Program-made: the position numbers and the translations under genes | NCBI RefSeq assembly: GCF_030380735.1 | Contig: NZ_JAUDRZ010000030.1 | Span: 518,045-582,044 of the forward strand | Origin: Rhizobium sp. S152 | Lineage (GTDB): Bacteria > Pseudomonadota > Alphaproteobacteria > Rhizobiales > Rhizobiaceae | DNA: 64,000 bases | Reading direction: 5' to 3' | Notes under the pieces: generated by a model | The model's database searches: none | What the model saw: only the letters and a program-made list of their open reading frames with translations | Told to the model about the DNA's origin: nothing | In this document: piece after piece, positions 8,681 through 17,561 of the stretch | How positions within the stretch are numbered: position 1 is the stretch's first letter | Layout: every line of letters starts with the position of its first letter

Positions 8681-8745
8681 GGCGTCATCCTCGGCCTTGT
8701 GCCGAGGATCTAGGCACGTCTCTGCGATTTCAACGGTGCCGTTGA
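8681..8745. repeat. Palindromic intergenic repeat, copy E (opposite orientation)
   Basis: Stem atcctcggc / gccgaggat at 8687-8709 (loop cttgt), followed by ctaggcacgtctctg and tcaacggtgcc. It is nearly identical to copy B in both stem and right flank. Copies D and E face each other, as A and B do. Confidence 0.75.
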
Positions 8746-8782
8746 CCTCAAGCGTCCAACACCCGGCGGTGCGGCGACCCGA

Positions 8783-9604
8783 TCACCCCTTGATGAACGC
8801 CAGCACATCCGCGTTGAAGCGTTCCGGCTCAAGCTGGGCGAGGCCGTGGGCGCTGCCTTCGTAGACCTTGAGGATCGCGCCCTTGACGATCCTGGAGGAC
8901 TTGTAGGCAGCGGCGGCGATGGGGACGATCTGGTCGTCGTCGCCGTGGATGAAGAGCGTCGGCTTGTCTATTCTGCGCAGGTCGTCGGTGTAGTCGACCT
9001 CGGAGAATTCGCGGATGCAGTCGTATTCGCCCTTGATGCCGCCGGCCATGCCCATCAGCCAGAAGGTCTCGCGCAGGCCTTCGTTGACCTTGGCGTTGTT
9101 GCGGTTGAAGCCGTAGAAAGGCATCGAGAGGTCGCGGAAATATTGCGAGCGGTCGAGCGCGGTTCCCTTGCGGATGCCGTCGAAGACGTCGAGCGGCGTG
9201 CCTTCCGGATTGGCTTCGGTCTTCAGCATCAGCGGCGGCACGGCGCCGACGAGCACCACCTTGGCGATCCTGGTGGTGCCGTGGCGGCCGAGATAATGGG
9301 CGACTTCGCCGCCGCCGGTGGAATGGCCGATCATGATCAGGTTCTTGAGGTCGAGATGCTCGACCAGTTCGGCGAGGTCGTCGGCATACTGGTCCATGTT
9401 GTTGCCGTCCCAGGTCTGGGCGGATCTGCCGTGGCTGCGGCGGTCATGGGCGATGACGCGGTAGCCGTTCTGGCCGAAGAACAGCATCTGCGCCTCCCAG
9501 GCGTCGCCCGATAGCGGCCACCCATGGGAAAAGAGGATCGGCTGGCCGGTGCCCCAATCCTTGTAGAATATCGTCGTTCCGTCCTTGGTCGTGATCTCAG
9601 GCAT
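8783..9604 (-). CDS. Alpha/beta hydrolase, cofactor-free haloperoxidase family
   Basis: 273-residue serine hydrolase of the non-heme chloroperoxidase group, probably acting as an esterase or perhydrolase. The nucleophile elbow GHSTGG has Ser95, the acid is Asp222-Asp224 in FIHGDDDQIVP, and the His is His253 in GSAHGL. The opening, TTKDGTTIFYKDWGTGQPILFSHGWPLS, is typical of the family (given here as a description of residues 5-32). ATG 9604 is chosen because AAAAGG lies about eight bases upstream; the open frame continues far upstream without support. The natural substrate is not predictable. The gene diverges from the RND pump genes. Confidence 0.9.
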   Translation of the reverse strand: MPEITTKDGTTIFYKDWGTGQPILFSHGWPLSGDAWEAQMLFFGQNGYRVIAHDRRSHGRSAQTWDGNNMDQYADDLAELVEHLDLKNLIMIGHSTGGGEVAHYLGRHGTTRIAKVVLVGAVPPLMLKTEANPEGTPLDVFDGIRKGTALDRSQYFRDLSMPFYGFNRNNAKVNEGLRETFWLMGMAGGIKGEYDCIREFSEVDYTDDLRRIDKPTLFIHGDDDQIVPIAAAAYKSSRIVKGAILKVYEGSAHGLAQLEPERFNADVLAFIKG

Positions 9605-9971
9605 TCTGGTCATCCTTTTTCTGACGATGAATGGAGCCGAAGCGGCGCTGCACGGGGTAGGGAATGCGGTGGCAGGCAAGATGTCTAGGCGGCAAGAGGT
9701 TCGAAAGTTGAACGCGGGCATATCTGCGGCAGGCAGGCGTTTTTTCCAGTCGGCCGGCGCAAATGCTTCCGGTCGCCTTTCGGATAATATTTCCACGCCG
9801 ACGATTACATTTTCGTGATGCCGAAATGATATTACAATCCCGTAATCTTTAGGCAATTCGCTTGCCGCAAATCTGTAAAGAGGGGATATTGTCGCAGTTG
9901 CGTGGCTATTGCTCGCAGACGCCTCTTTCGATTGACCCTGGACCACCCTCGTGTTTTTCCCGGAGACGTGC
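9605..9971. other. Divergent promoter region
   Basis: 367 bases between the haloperoxidase gene and the efflux operon. I see no gene. The middle part (about 9780-9860) is clearly AT-rich. It contains an imperfect dyad attttcg / cgaaat at 9809-9827 and repeated attac elements, plausible promoter or operator sequence for either direction. Confidence 0.5.
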
Positions 9972-11156
9972 ATGCCATTTTGGAAGCAGTTCGCGCTTTG
10001 CCTGATCCTCATCGCCGCCGGTTTCGCCGGATGGGTTTTCTTTGCGCCGGGTGCGGCGGATACGCTGCGCAATGCAGGCGTTCCCGAGAGCCTTGTCGGC
10101 AAGGCGGTGCAGCCGGCTGAGAATGCGGCCAGATCCGCGGGTCAGGGTCAGGGTCAAGGGCAGGGCAGGCGCAATGGCGGCGCTGCGAGGAATGAAACCG
10201 TTCTCGTCGTGACCCAGCCGGTGGTTCGCGGCGTGGCCAATGATCGGCTCGGCGCCATCGGCACCGGCGATGCCATCCATTCCGTGGTCGTGACGCCGCA
10301 GGCGATCGGCATCGTGCGCGAAATCCTCATCAAGTCCGGTGACATGGTGACGAAGGGGCAGGTGCTTGCCAGGCTCGACAGCGAGGAGCAGGTCATCGTC
10401 AAGGGCCAGGCGGAAGTGGCGCTGAAGGCGGCCATCGAGAAATCGAGCCTCTATCGCAACATCAAGTCCAGCGTCTCGCGCATGGACGTCTTCGATTCCG
10501 AGATCGCCGAGCAGGGCGCGCGGCTGCAGTTGCAGGCCGCCGATCTCAGCCTCGAGCGCCGCAACATCGTGGCGCCCATCGACGGCATCGTCGGTATCGT
10601 CCCGATCAACATCGGCGATAATGTCTCGACCTCGACGCCCGTCGTGACGCTCGACGACCGTTCGGAGATTCTCGTCGACTACTGGGTGCCGGAACGGTTC
10701 GCCAATTCGGTCAAGGTCGGCCAGGCCGTCGAGGCCACCTCGGTCGCGCGGCCGGGACAGGTGTTCTCCGGCGCGGTGGAATCGATCGACAACCGCATCG
10801 ATCCCGCGAGCCGGACATTGCGGATGCGGGCGCGCATCAACAACGCGTCCGACGAGCTCAGGGCCGGCATGTCGTTCAGCGTCGGGATGCGGTTCGAAGG
10901 CAACCAGTATCCCGCCGTCGATCCGCAATCCGTGCAATGGGATTCGCAGGGGTCCTACGTCTGGCGGGTGGAAGACAGGAAATCGCACAAGGTCAGGGTC
11001 AGCATCGTCCAGCGCAATCCCGACTTCGTGCTGGTCAAGGGCAACCTCGCCGATGGCGATCTCATCGTGACCCAGGGGCTGCAGCGCGTGCGCGAAGGCG
11101 GCGCGGTGCGTGGCGCAGACGATCCCGCGCCGACCGACGAGGTGGCGACACGATGA
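9972..11156 (+). CDS. RND efflux periplasmic adaptor (membrane fusion protein)
   Basis: 394-residue adaptor that links an inner-membrane RND pump to an outer-membrane channel. It has an N-terminal membrane anchor (residues 5-21), a Gly-Gln repeat spacer (GQGQGQGQG near residue 57), and a lipoyl/barrel-sandwich half-motif SGDMVTKGQVLARLDSEE. A short helical hairpin follows, then the second lipoyl half RNIVAPIDGIVGIVPINIGD, and a beta-barrel region with ASRTLRMRARINN. ATG 9972 has a GGAGA site. Its stop overlaps the start of the pump gene (ATGA at 11153-11156), so the two are translationally coupled. No outer-membrane channel gene is present, so a TolC-like partner must be encoded elsewhere. 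Confidence 0.93.
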   Translation: MPFWKQFALCLILIAAGFAGWVFFAPGAADTLRNAGVPESLVGKAVQPAENAARSAGQGQGQGQGRRNGGAARNETVLVVTQPVVRGVANDRLGAIGTGDAIHSVVVTPQAIGIVREILIKSGDMVTKGQVLARLDSEEQVIVKGQAEVALKAAIEKSSLYRNIKSSVSRMDVFDSEIAEQGARLQLQAADLSLERRNIVAPIDGIVGIVPINIGDNVSTSTPVVTLDDRSEILVDYWVPERFANSVKVGQAVEATSVARPGQVFSGAVESIDNRIDPASRTLRMRARINNASDELRAGMSFSVGMRFEGNQYPAVDPQSVQWDSQGSYVWRVEDRKSHKVRVSIVQRNPDFVLVKGNLADGDLIVTQGLQRVREGGAVRGADDPAPTDEVATR

Positions 11157-14100
11157 AGGTTGTCGACGCCCACAAGAGCCCCGTGGGGGGCAAGGAGGCA
11201 TTCACGGCGCTCTTCGTGCGCCGGCCCATCCTCGCGCTGGTTCTCAACACGATGATGATCGTCGCGGGTCTTGCCGCCTATTTCGGCATCGAGGTGCGCG
11301 AATTGCCGGAGGTCGACCGCCCTGTCGTGACCGTGCGCACGACGTTCGAGGGTGCCGCGCCGCAAACGATCGACCAGGAGGTGACGAAAGTCATCGAAGG
11401 TGCCGTGGCACGCGTCAGCGGGTTGAAGTCGATTTCGTCGAGTTCGCAGTTCGGCGAGAGCCGGGTGACGCTGGAATTTTCGGATTCGGTCGATCTTCCG
11501 GTTGCGGCGAACGACGTGCGCGATGCCGTCGGCCGGGTGACGCAAAGGCTTCCCGACGATGCCGATACGCCGCAGATCGTCAAGGCCGATGCGGATTCGC
11601 AACCGATCCTGCGGCTGGCGGTGACGTCGAGCAAGCTCGACATGGACGACCTGACATTGCTGGTGAACAACGAGGTCGTCGACCGGCTGGCGTCCGTCGA
11701 GGGCGTCGCCGATGTCGAGACGTACGGCGAACAGGAAAAGGCGTTTCGCGTCGATATCGATCAGGCCGAACTCGCGAGCCGGGGATTGACTGTCGGCGAC
11801 CTGATCGAGGCGCTCGATAGCGCCGCGTTCGACGTGCCTGCCGGTTCGCTGAAGAGCGGCACGCAGGACCTCGTCGTCCGCGCCACCGCGAACCTGCAGA
11901 CGCCTGCCGACTTCGGCAGGCTGATCCTCAAGGACCGCATCAGGCTCGGCGACGTGGCAACCGTGACGCTGGGGCCGCGCGACGGGCAGAGCGCGCTCCG
12001 GTCGAACGGCAAGCAGGGCATCGGCCTCGGCATCATCCGCCAGGCGCAGTCGAATACGCTGAACATTTCGACGGGCGTCAAGGCCATCGTCGCGCAGCTT
12101 TCCAATACCTTGCCCGAGGGCACCCAGATCGTGATCACCAGCGACGACGCCGTCTTCATCGAAGGGGCGATCCACGAGGTCGTGCTCGCCCTGATCCTCG
12201 CGGCGGTGATCGTGACCGCCGTCATCTATCTTTTCCTGCGCGACTGGCGGGCGACGCTGATACCGGCGGTGAGCATGCCCGTGGCGCTCATCGGAACACT
12301 GGCGGCCATCTACCTCGCGGGGTTCTCGATCAACATCCTCACCCTGCTGGCCGTCGTGCTTGCCACGGGCCTCGTGGTCGATGATGCGATCGTGGTGCTC
12401 GAGAACATCGTGCGGCGGCGCTCGCATGGCATGGGACCGCGGGCCGCCGCCGTGCTCGGCACCCAGGAGGTATTCTTCGCGGTCATCGCGACGACGGCCA
12501 CGCTTGCCGCGGTATTCGTCCCTCTGTCCTTCCTGCCGGGGCAGGTGGGCGGTCTCTTTCGCGAATTCGGTTTCGTCCTGGCGATTTCCGTCGCCCTGTC
12601 GTCGATCGTCGCGTTGACGCTCTGCCCGATGCTGGCTTCCCGCATGCTGACGCGGGAGATGATCGAGGATCATGGAATACTCGGCCGCTTCGGCGACGCC
12701 TTCGCATCGGTCTACAAATGGGCGCTTCAGCGATGCCTCAACGCGCCGCTGGTCGTCATCGTCGTCTGCCTGATGTTCGGAGGCGCCGCCGTCGTGGCGT
12801 TCGCCACGGTAAAGAGCGAACTGACGCCGAACGAAGACCGGTCGCAGGCGATGATGTGGATGGTGACGCCGCAGGGATCGAGCCTGGAATACACGGCCGA
12901 CAAGCTGCAATTGGTGGAGGAGTATCTTCAGCCGATGCTCGACAGCGGCGAGATACGCAACATCTTCGCGATGTCCGGGCGGGGCGGCCAGGACAACGGC
13001 GCCTTCCTGGTGCTGACGCTGGCACCCTGGGGCGAGCGGGAGCGGACGCAGGCTGAGATCATCGAGGACCTGAACGCGGTGCTGGCACGCGTGCCGGCGC
13101 TGCGCGGCGGCGCCTTCCAGTCGAACAGCCTGCGCATTCGCGGCGCCGGCAACGGCTTGCAGATGGCGGTTGTCGGCAGCGACTACGAGGCGTTGACGAC
13201 AGCGGCGACGAAGCTCGTATCCGCGCTGGAGGCAACGGGCCACTACGAAACCCCGCGGCTTGCCGACGAGCCGACGCAGGCGCAGGTCTCCGTGTCGATC
13301 GACCGCGAGCGGGCATCGGATCTCGGCATCGATATCTCCGGGCTTTCGGCGGCGATGCAGTCGCTGCTCGAAGGGCGTTCGGTGGTCGATGTCTTCGTCA
13401 AGGGCGAAGCCTATCCCGTGGTGCTGACCTCCAATACGCGGCCGCTCGACGACCCGACGGATCTTGAGAACGTTTTCCTGAAAACCGGCGATGGCAAGAT
13501 CGTTCCGATGTCCGTCATCGCGACGCTGAGCGAGGGCGCCGTGGCGCCGCAGCTCGATCGCGAGCAGCAGCTGGCCTCGGTGGCGATCAGCGCCGGGCTG
13601 AAGGACGGCATGTCGCTCGGCAATGCCATCAAGGAGGCAACCGAGCTGTCGAAGTCGCTGCTGCCGCCGGGCGCGCGGCTGGTGCCGCTTGCCGAAGCCG
13701 CGACGCTCGAGGAGAACTCCAACGGCATGGCGCTGACGTTCGGATTCGCCATCGTCATCATCTTCCTGGTGCTGGCGGCGCAGTTCGAGAGCGTTCTTTC
13801 CTCGTTGATCATCATGTCGACCGTGCCGCTGGGGCTTGCCTGCGCGGTCTTCGCGCTGATCGTCACCGGCTCCAGCCTTAATATCTACAGCCAGATCGGG
13901 CTGGTGCTGCTGGTCGGGGTGATGGCCAAGAACGGCATCCTCATCGTCGAGTTCGCCAATCAGCTTCGCGATCGCGGGGAGAGCGTGCGCACGGCGATCG
14001 AGAAGGCATGCGAACTGCGTCTGCGACCGGTCATGATGACGATGATCGCGACGATCCTTGGCGGTGTGCCGCTGGTGTTCGCCCACGGTGCGGGCGCGGA

Positions 14101-14296
14101 GGCACGCGTGGCGCTCGGATGGGTGATCGTCGGCGGTCTCGGCTTCGCGACGCTGGTGACGCTGTTCATCACCCCGGTCGCCTATCTCCTGATCGCCCGC
14201 TTCGCTCATCCGCATGCGCATGAGGAAGCGCGCCTGCACGAGGAGATGGCCAACGCCTCGCAGCCGCAGCCACGGCGTCTGGAAGCGGCGGAATAG
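11153..14296 (+). CDS. RND efflux transporter, HAE1/AcrB-like
   Basis: Inner-membrane proton-driven exporter of 1047 residues, the usual length for the family. The first helix follows FVRRPILALVLNTMMI, and the first periplasmic domain starts LPEVDRPVVTVRTTFEGAAP. The proton-relay segment in helix 4 reads GLVVDDAIVVLENI, and helix 10-12 motifs (LLVGVMAKNGILIVEFANQLRDRG) are intact. The start ATG overlaps the stop of the adaptor gene by four bases. An adaptor plus pump without a regulator in the pair is common in rhizobia. The substrate is unknown; lipophilic drugs, plant phenolics or solvents are typical for the family. Confidence 0.94.
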   Translation: MKVVDAHKSPVGGKEAFTALFVRRPILALVLNTMMIVAGLAAYFGIEVRELPEVDRPVVTVRTTFEGAAPQTIDQEVTKVIEGAVARVSGLKSISSSSQFGESRVTLEFSDSVDLPVAANDVRDAVGRVTQRLPDDADTPQIVKADADSQPILRLAVTSSKLDMDDLTLLVNNEVVDRLASVEGVADVETYGEQEKAFRVDIDQAELASRGLTVGDLIEALDSAAFDVPAGSLKSGTQDLVVRATANLQTPADFGRLILKDRIRLGDVATVTLGPRDGQSALRSNGKQGIGLGIIRQAQSNTLNISTGVKAIVAQLSNTLPEGTQIVITSDDAVFIEGAIHEVVLALILAAVIVTAVIYLFLRDWRATLIPAVSMPVALIGTLAAIYLAGFSINILTLLAVVLATGLVVDDAIVVLENIVRRRSHGMGPRAAAVLGTQEVFFAVIATTATLAAVFVPLSFLPGQVGGLFREFGFVLAISVALSSIVALTLCPMLASRMLTREMIEDHGILGRFGDAFASVYKWALQRCLNAPLVVIVVCLMFGGAAVVAFATVKSELTPNEDRSQAMMWMVTPQGSSLEYTADKLQLVEEYLQPMLDSGEIRNIFAMSGRGGQDNGAFLVLTLAPWGERERTQAEIIEDLNAVLARVPALRGGAFQSNSLRIRGAGNGLQMAVVGSDYEALTTAATKLVSALEATGHYETPRLADEPTQAQVSVSIDRERASDLGIDISGLSAAMQSLLEGRSVVDVFVKGEAYPVVLTSNTRPLDDPTDLENVFLKTGDGKIVPMSVIATLSEGAVAPQLDREQQLASVAISAGLKDGMSLGNAIKEATELSKSLLPPGARLVPLAEAATLEENSNGMALTFGFAIVIIFLVLAAQFESVLSSLIIMSTVPLGLACAVFALIVTGSSLNIYSQIGLVLLVGVMAKNGILIVEFANQLRDRGESVRTAIEKACELRLRPVMMTMIATILGGVPLVFAHGAGAEARVALGWVIVGGLGFATLVTLFITPVAYLLIARFAHPHAHEEARLHEEMANASQPQPRRLEAAE

Positions 14297-14551
14297 CGGG
14301 AGCATTGCGCGTATGCCGTGAAAAAGCGGCTGCTCGTATCGTTTCCGTGAAGTTGCGAAACAAGATAAATGGCCTCTGAATTTTAGCTGTTTTTTAAGCA
14401 TGAGAAGTAATGATTGCGGCTAGTAACCAATAGGTCTTCCAGCGTTTTGGAAGGACCGCCCGCGCCACGGTCGGCGCTCGCAAACATGAATGTTCGCGGT
14501 ACTGGTTGATTTGTATCAGTTGCGTATTGTTGTGTTCGGAGTTCTGTATCC

Positions 14552-15547
14552 GTGAGTATTTATCGGCGCACCTCGGTGGATGCCGCGCTGTATGTATTGC
14601 GCGACATCGGTCGTGACATGTACCAAACCCAGAGGCAGGTATCGTCCGGCCTCAGGGTGCAGAAGGCATCCGATAATGGCGCCTACTGGGCCATCAGCTC
14701 GACGCTGAAGACGGACCAGAAGGCGCAATCCGCCATCCGTGATGCGCTCGGACTGGCGGCAGCCACCATGGGCACGGCCTATGAGGCGGTGGACAGCGCC
14801 ATCGACATCGTCAGCCAGATCAAGGCCAAGCTCGTCGCGGCGACGGAATCCGGCGTCGACAAGGACAAGATCAACACCGATATCACGCAGCTAAAGGATC
14901 AGCTGCGCTCGGTCACGCAGTCGGCCAGCTTCAACGGCGACAATTGGGTCACCGTCACCGATGGCGATGATCCCGCCAACCCGCGAGAAATCCCGGCCTC
15001 CTTCACGCGCTACTCGGACGGGCGTGTCGAAATCGGCACGCTCAGCTATGAGGTCGATCTCGCGCCCATTGGTTCGACGTCCTCGAAGGATGCGCGCTAT
15101 CTCGTCGATGATCGCAGCGGCGGCAACGGCGAGTATGGCGTCCTGACCTCGTCCTATTTCGCGAGCGAGGCGGGGGTGTCGCAGGATTACGTCATGCTGG
15201 CGACGGCGGGCAATTCCGCCGGACAAGTGGAGATCGGCGTCTCAAGCGCAACGACGAACGACGAAGTCAACGAGATGGTCGTGGTGGTCGACAAGATGCT
15301 CGGCCAGATGACGACCGTGGGATCGGCATTCGGCGCGCTGGAAAAGCGCATCACGTTGCAGAGCGACTTCGCGCAGGCACTTGATGATTCCTATGCGCGC
15401 GGCATAAGCCGTATGATCGATGCGGACATGGAGGAGCAGTCGAGCCGGCTGAAGGCGCTGCAGACGCAGGAGCAGCTCGGCATCCAGTCGCTCAACATCG
15501 CCAATGCCAGCTACGACACGGTCAGGCAGCTTTTCCAGAACGTCTGA
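14552..15547 (+). CDS. Divergent flagellin, orphan locus
   Basis: 331-residue flagellin-like filament subunit. The N-terminal D0/D1 helix carries QRQVSSGLRVQKASDNGAYWAIS, matching the rhizobial signature SSG-R-x-x-ASDNAAYW. The C-terminal helix ends EQLGIQSLNIANASYDTVRQLFQNV (residues about 307-331). The extreme N-terminus (MSIYRRTSVDAALYVLRD) departs from the usual rhizobial TNTAAM-ALQTL pattern. The start is GTG at 14552 with GGAG ten bases upstream. No flagellar, chemotaxis or other flagellin genes are in the window, so this is an isolated copy. A strong terminator follows. It is probably an alternative or minor flagellin; a specialised filament or surface role is speculative. Confidence 0.88.
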   Translation: MSIYRRTSVDAALYVLRDIGRDMYQTQRQVSSGLRVQKASDNGAYWAISSTLKTDQKAQSAIRDALGLAAATMGTAYEAVDSAIDIVSQIKAKLVAATESGVDKDKINTDITQLKDQLRSVTQSASFNGDNWVTVTDGDDPANPREIPASFTRYSDGRVEIGTLSYEVDLAPIGSTSSKDARYLVDDRSGGNGEYGVLTSSYFASEAGVSQDYVMLATAGNSAGQVEIGVSSATTNDEVNEMVVVVDKMLGQMTTVGSAFGALEKRITLQSDFAQALDDSYARGISRMIDADMEEQSSRLKALQTQEQLGIQSLNIANASYDTVRQLFQNV

Positions 15548-15570
15548 CGCGTATGGCAGGCTATCATCGA

Positions 15571-15604
15571 CGCCGGCTCCCCGACGAGCCGGCGTTTCTT
15601 TTTG
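15571..15604 (+). terminator. Rho-independent terminator of the flagellin gene
   Basis: Perfect nine-base stem cgccggctc / gagccggcg (15571-15594, loop cccgac) followed by tttctttttt. It starts 24 bases after the flagellin stop and ends just before the 3' end of the convergent gene. Confidence 0.9.
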
Positions 15605-15611
15605 GGGTCTC

Positions 15612-16838
15612 TCAGGACTGCGTGCGCCGCGTGCCGATGCGCATCGCCGTCTCGACCGTCGATGACACCGCGCCCTGTATCGACTTGACGAGCGCCTTGA
15701 CGTGACCGTCGCGACGGGCGGAACGATCGAACCAGTAGCTCAGCGCCACGATGAGCAGGAGCAGGCCGATCGTCAGCGTCAACGCCGACGCGGCCGTGGT
15801 CGGCTTGGCGCTGACGCAATAGAGGATCATGTTGCCGAAGCTGAAGGTGAAGAGGCTGGTTCGCCCAAGAAAAGCGAAGGCCTCGATCGATTTCCTCTTT
15901 TCTTCCGGCAAGGATTGCGTCGCCAGCACGGCGAAGGTCGTGACCGCGACAGCGCCAGCCATGCCCTCGGCGAAATAGAGCGGATGGCTGTCCATGCGCA
16001 TGGACATGTCGCCGAGCTGCCTGATGCCGTCGGTGACCGTGAAGGGGGCGGCCAGTGTCGTCACAAGCGCTACCGATGCCAGCAGCCAGAGGAGCCGCCG
16101 CGAGGCAGTCCCGGACTGGCCGAGCATTCGCTTCATGATCGCGCCGAAGCCCATTCCCGCTATGACGAGGCTGGCGCCGTGGAGGATGGACGGTCCGCCG
16201 AGCTTCGCGTGGCCGATGCCGAAGAGGAACATGGCAAGTCGGTCCGCCTCCGTTCCAAGGCCCGCATCGACGGGGCTGACGATCGCGCGGATGAGGGGAT
16301 AGCAGGCGTGCACGAGAAGCGCCGCGATCACCAGCGGCAGCAGGCCGAAGCGGTGCCGCAGCCATAGCAGGAGCGGGGCGATGGCGAGCGCCACGGCATA
16401 GAATTTCAGGATGTCGGTGAAGGGCGTCACGCCGAGCAGCATCATCGTGGCGACGGAGAACTTCAGCGAGTAGTTTTCTGCCGTGAAATACAGCACCGCG
16501 ATCGAAAGGCAGTAGAGCAGCCAGCATTGTATCGCTCGGGAGATCAGCCGGGCCGAGACCTTGCCCTGCTCGCCGGCGGTGAAGCGCGGCAGGTAGACGA
16601 TCTCGAGCATCGTGCCGAACAGGAGGATGAAGGTCGGGGTGGCGAGCGCCATGACGACGGCGAGAACGTCGACAAGCGGGCCGGAAAAGAACTGGTCCAT
16701 TTCCGCGACGACCCAGACGTGGCTGAGCATGGCGGCGCAAATCGCGAAAGATCGCGTCAGATCGATACCTACTATTCGCAAGACGGATGGTTTCCCTTTG
16801 TCGGTGGTTCCCTCAGTCAGTGCCCTCAGGGCCGACAT
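15612..16838 (-). CDS. Polytopic membrane protein, OpgC/acyltransferase-like
   Basis: About 408 residues with some ten hydrophobic helices. The N-terminal GIDLTRSFAICAAMLSHVW, followed by helices with small polar residues, recalls the OpgC and acyltransferase-3/DUF1624 groups, which move acyl or succinyl groups onto periplasmic glucans or surface sugars. The diagnostic residues are not clear enough to choose among them. ATG 16838 is used; an in-frame TTG 13 codons upstream is possible, and neither has a good ribosome-binding site. The gene is convergent with the flagellin gene and separated from it by a shared terminator. The C-terminal ~40 residues are basic and cytoplasmic. Confidence 0.62.
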   Translation of the reverse strand: MSALRALTEGTTDKGKPSVLRIVGIDLTRSFAICAAMLSHVWVVAEMDQFFSGPLVDVLAVVMALATPTFILLFGTMLEIVYLPRFTAGEQGKVSARLISRAIQCWLLYCLSIAVLYFTAENYSLKFSVATMMLLGVTPFTDILKFYAVALAIAPLLLWLRHRFGLLPLVIAALLVHACYPLIRAIVSPVDAGLGTEADRLAMFLFGIGHAKLGGPSILHGASLVIAGMGFGAIMKRMLGQSGTASRRLLWLLASVALVTTLAAPFTVTDGIRQLGDMSMRMDSHPLYFAEGMAGAVAVTTFAVLATQSLPEEKRKSIEAFAFLGRTSLFTFSFGNMILYCVSAKPTTAASALTLTIGLLLLIVALSYWFDRSARRDGHVKALVKSIQGAVSSTVETAMRIGTRRTQS

Positions 16839-17146
16839 ATGAAGCAGGAAAGCGGCAAGTCCATGATTTATGATCAAAGTTCGCGTCTCGCGCGAAGTTC
16901 CGGATGAGTTGGGAAAGAGTGGAAGATACCATTCAAGCCCTACAAATGACGTTTTTGGCTGGCGAAGCTGTGACGGTGTAATGCCGCACCGCTACACTTG
17001 CGCCGCGGTGTCAACGCCAAGCATTCCTTCTGCGTAGAACTTGTGCGTTAAATAATCCTGAGGTGACGATTCGTGATTGTGATCGTTTCGTAGTCGGGTT
17101 TGTTGAGGGCTTAGATTTGTCGGACATACATTTCCGGAGCGGTGCC
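16839..17146. other. Non-coding stretch
   Basis: 308 bases upstream of the membrane-protein gene and the small predicted membrane peptide. I see no gene and no strong repeat. It presumably holds promoters in both directions, but no consensus elements stood out. Confidence 0.4.
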
Positions 17147-17290
17147 GTGTTTCGGTTCGGCTGGTTCGCATTGCTTGCTGTCATGGCAATTGCGATCAGT
17201 GCCTTTCTGTTCTACGGCGCAAGCGAAAACAGACATTCGCAAGTATACGAGATCGCACCCAAGACGCGGATCGTGTCCCCGGTCGAGTGA
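17147..17290 (+). CDS. Possible 47-residue single-span membrane peptide
   Basis: Reads from GTG 17147 with GGAG nine bases upstream (ccggagcggtgcc). The product is one hydrophobic helix (FGWFALLAVMAIAISAFLFYG) followed by a polar tail ending KTRIVSPVE. An in-frame extension to a GTG at 17063 is also open. The arrangement (RBS, membrane helix, polar tail) is plausible for a small membrane protein, but I recognise no family and nothing else confirms it. Confidence 0.4.
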   Translation: MFRFGWFALLAVMAIAISAFLFYGASENRHSQVYEIAPKTRIVSPVE

Positions 17291-17561
17291 TACTCGGATT
17301 GCGAAGGTGCAAGGACGACGACCGGATCTTGTTGGCGCGGGGTCGTGCTTTGCTTGTATGCGGTTGCTTGAAGAGGGCGGATGATCGCAGGGTGACGCCG
17401 CCTACCTGTCTGGCCGTGCTCGAACCCGCCGCCTGTGTCCCACGTTCCGCACGACCCGTGCAATTTTGTGTTTTTGCGGTCGAGGAAGCAGGGCGTTCAT
17501 TTTGTTGCCGCATTCCTTAATACTGGTCGCATCAGCTATCGAACCGGAGACTCGCCTGTCC

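Noticed and set aside
9605..10102. Upstream extension of the haloperoxidase frame
   Set aside because: The extra 166 codons have no conserved content and no ribosome-binding site; ATG 9604 has both.
10129..10170. Tandem-looking caggGt repeats in the efflux adaptor
   Set aside because: They encode the Gly-Gln linker in frame; low-complexity coding sequence, not a regulatory repeat.
10955..14401. 1148-codon open frame on the minus strand opposite the RND pump
   Set aside because: Arg/His/Asp-rich shadow; the plus strand encodes a full-length pump with expected motifs.
15511..16740. 409-codon minus-strand frame overlapping the membrane-protein gene in another frame
   Set aside because: Low-complexity, Arg/His-rich; the hydrophobic frame 15612-16838 is clearly the coding one.
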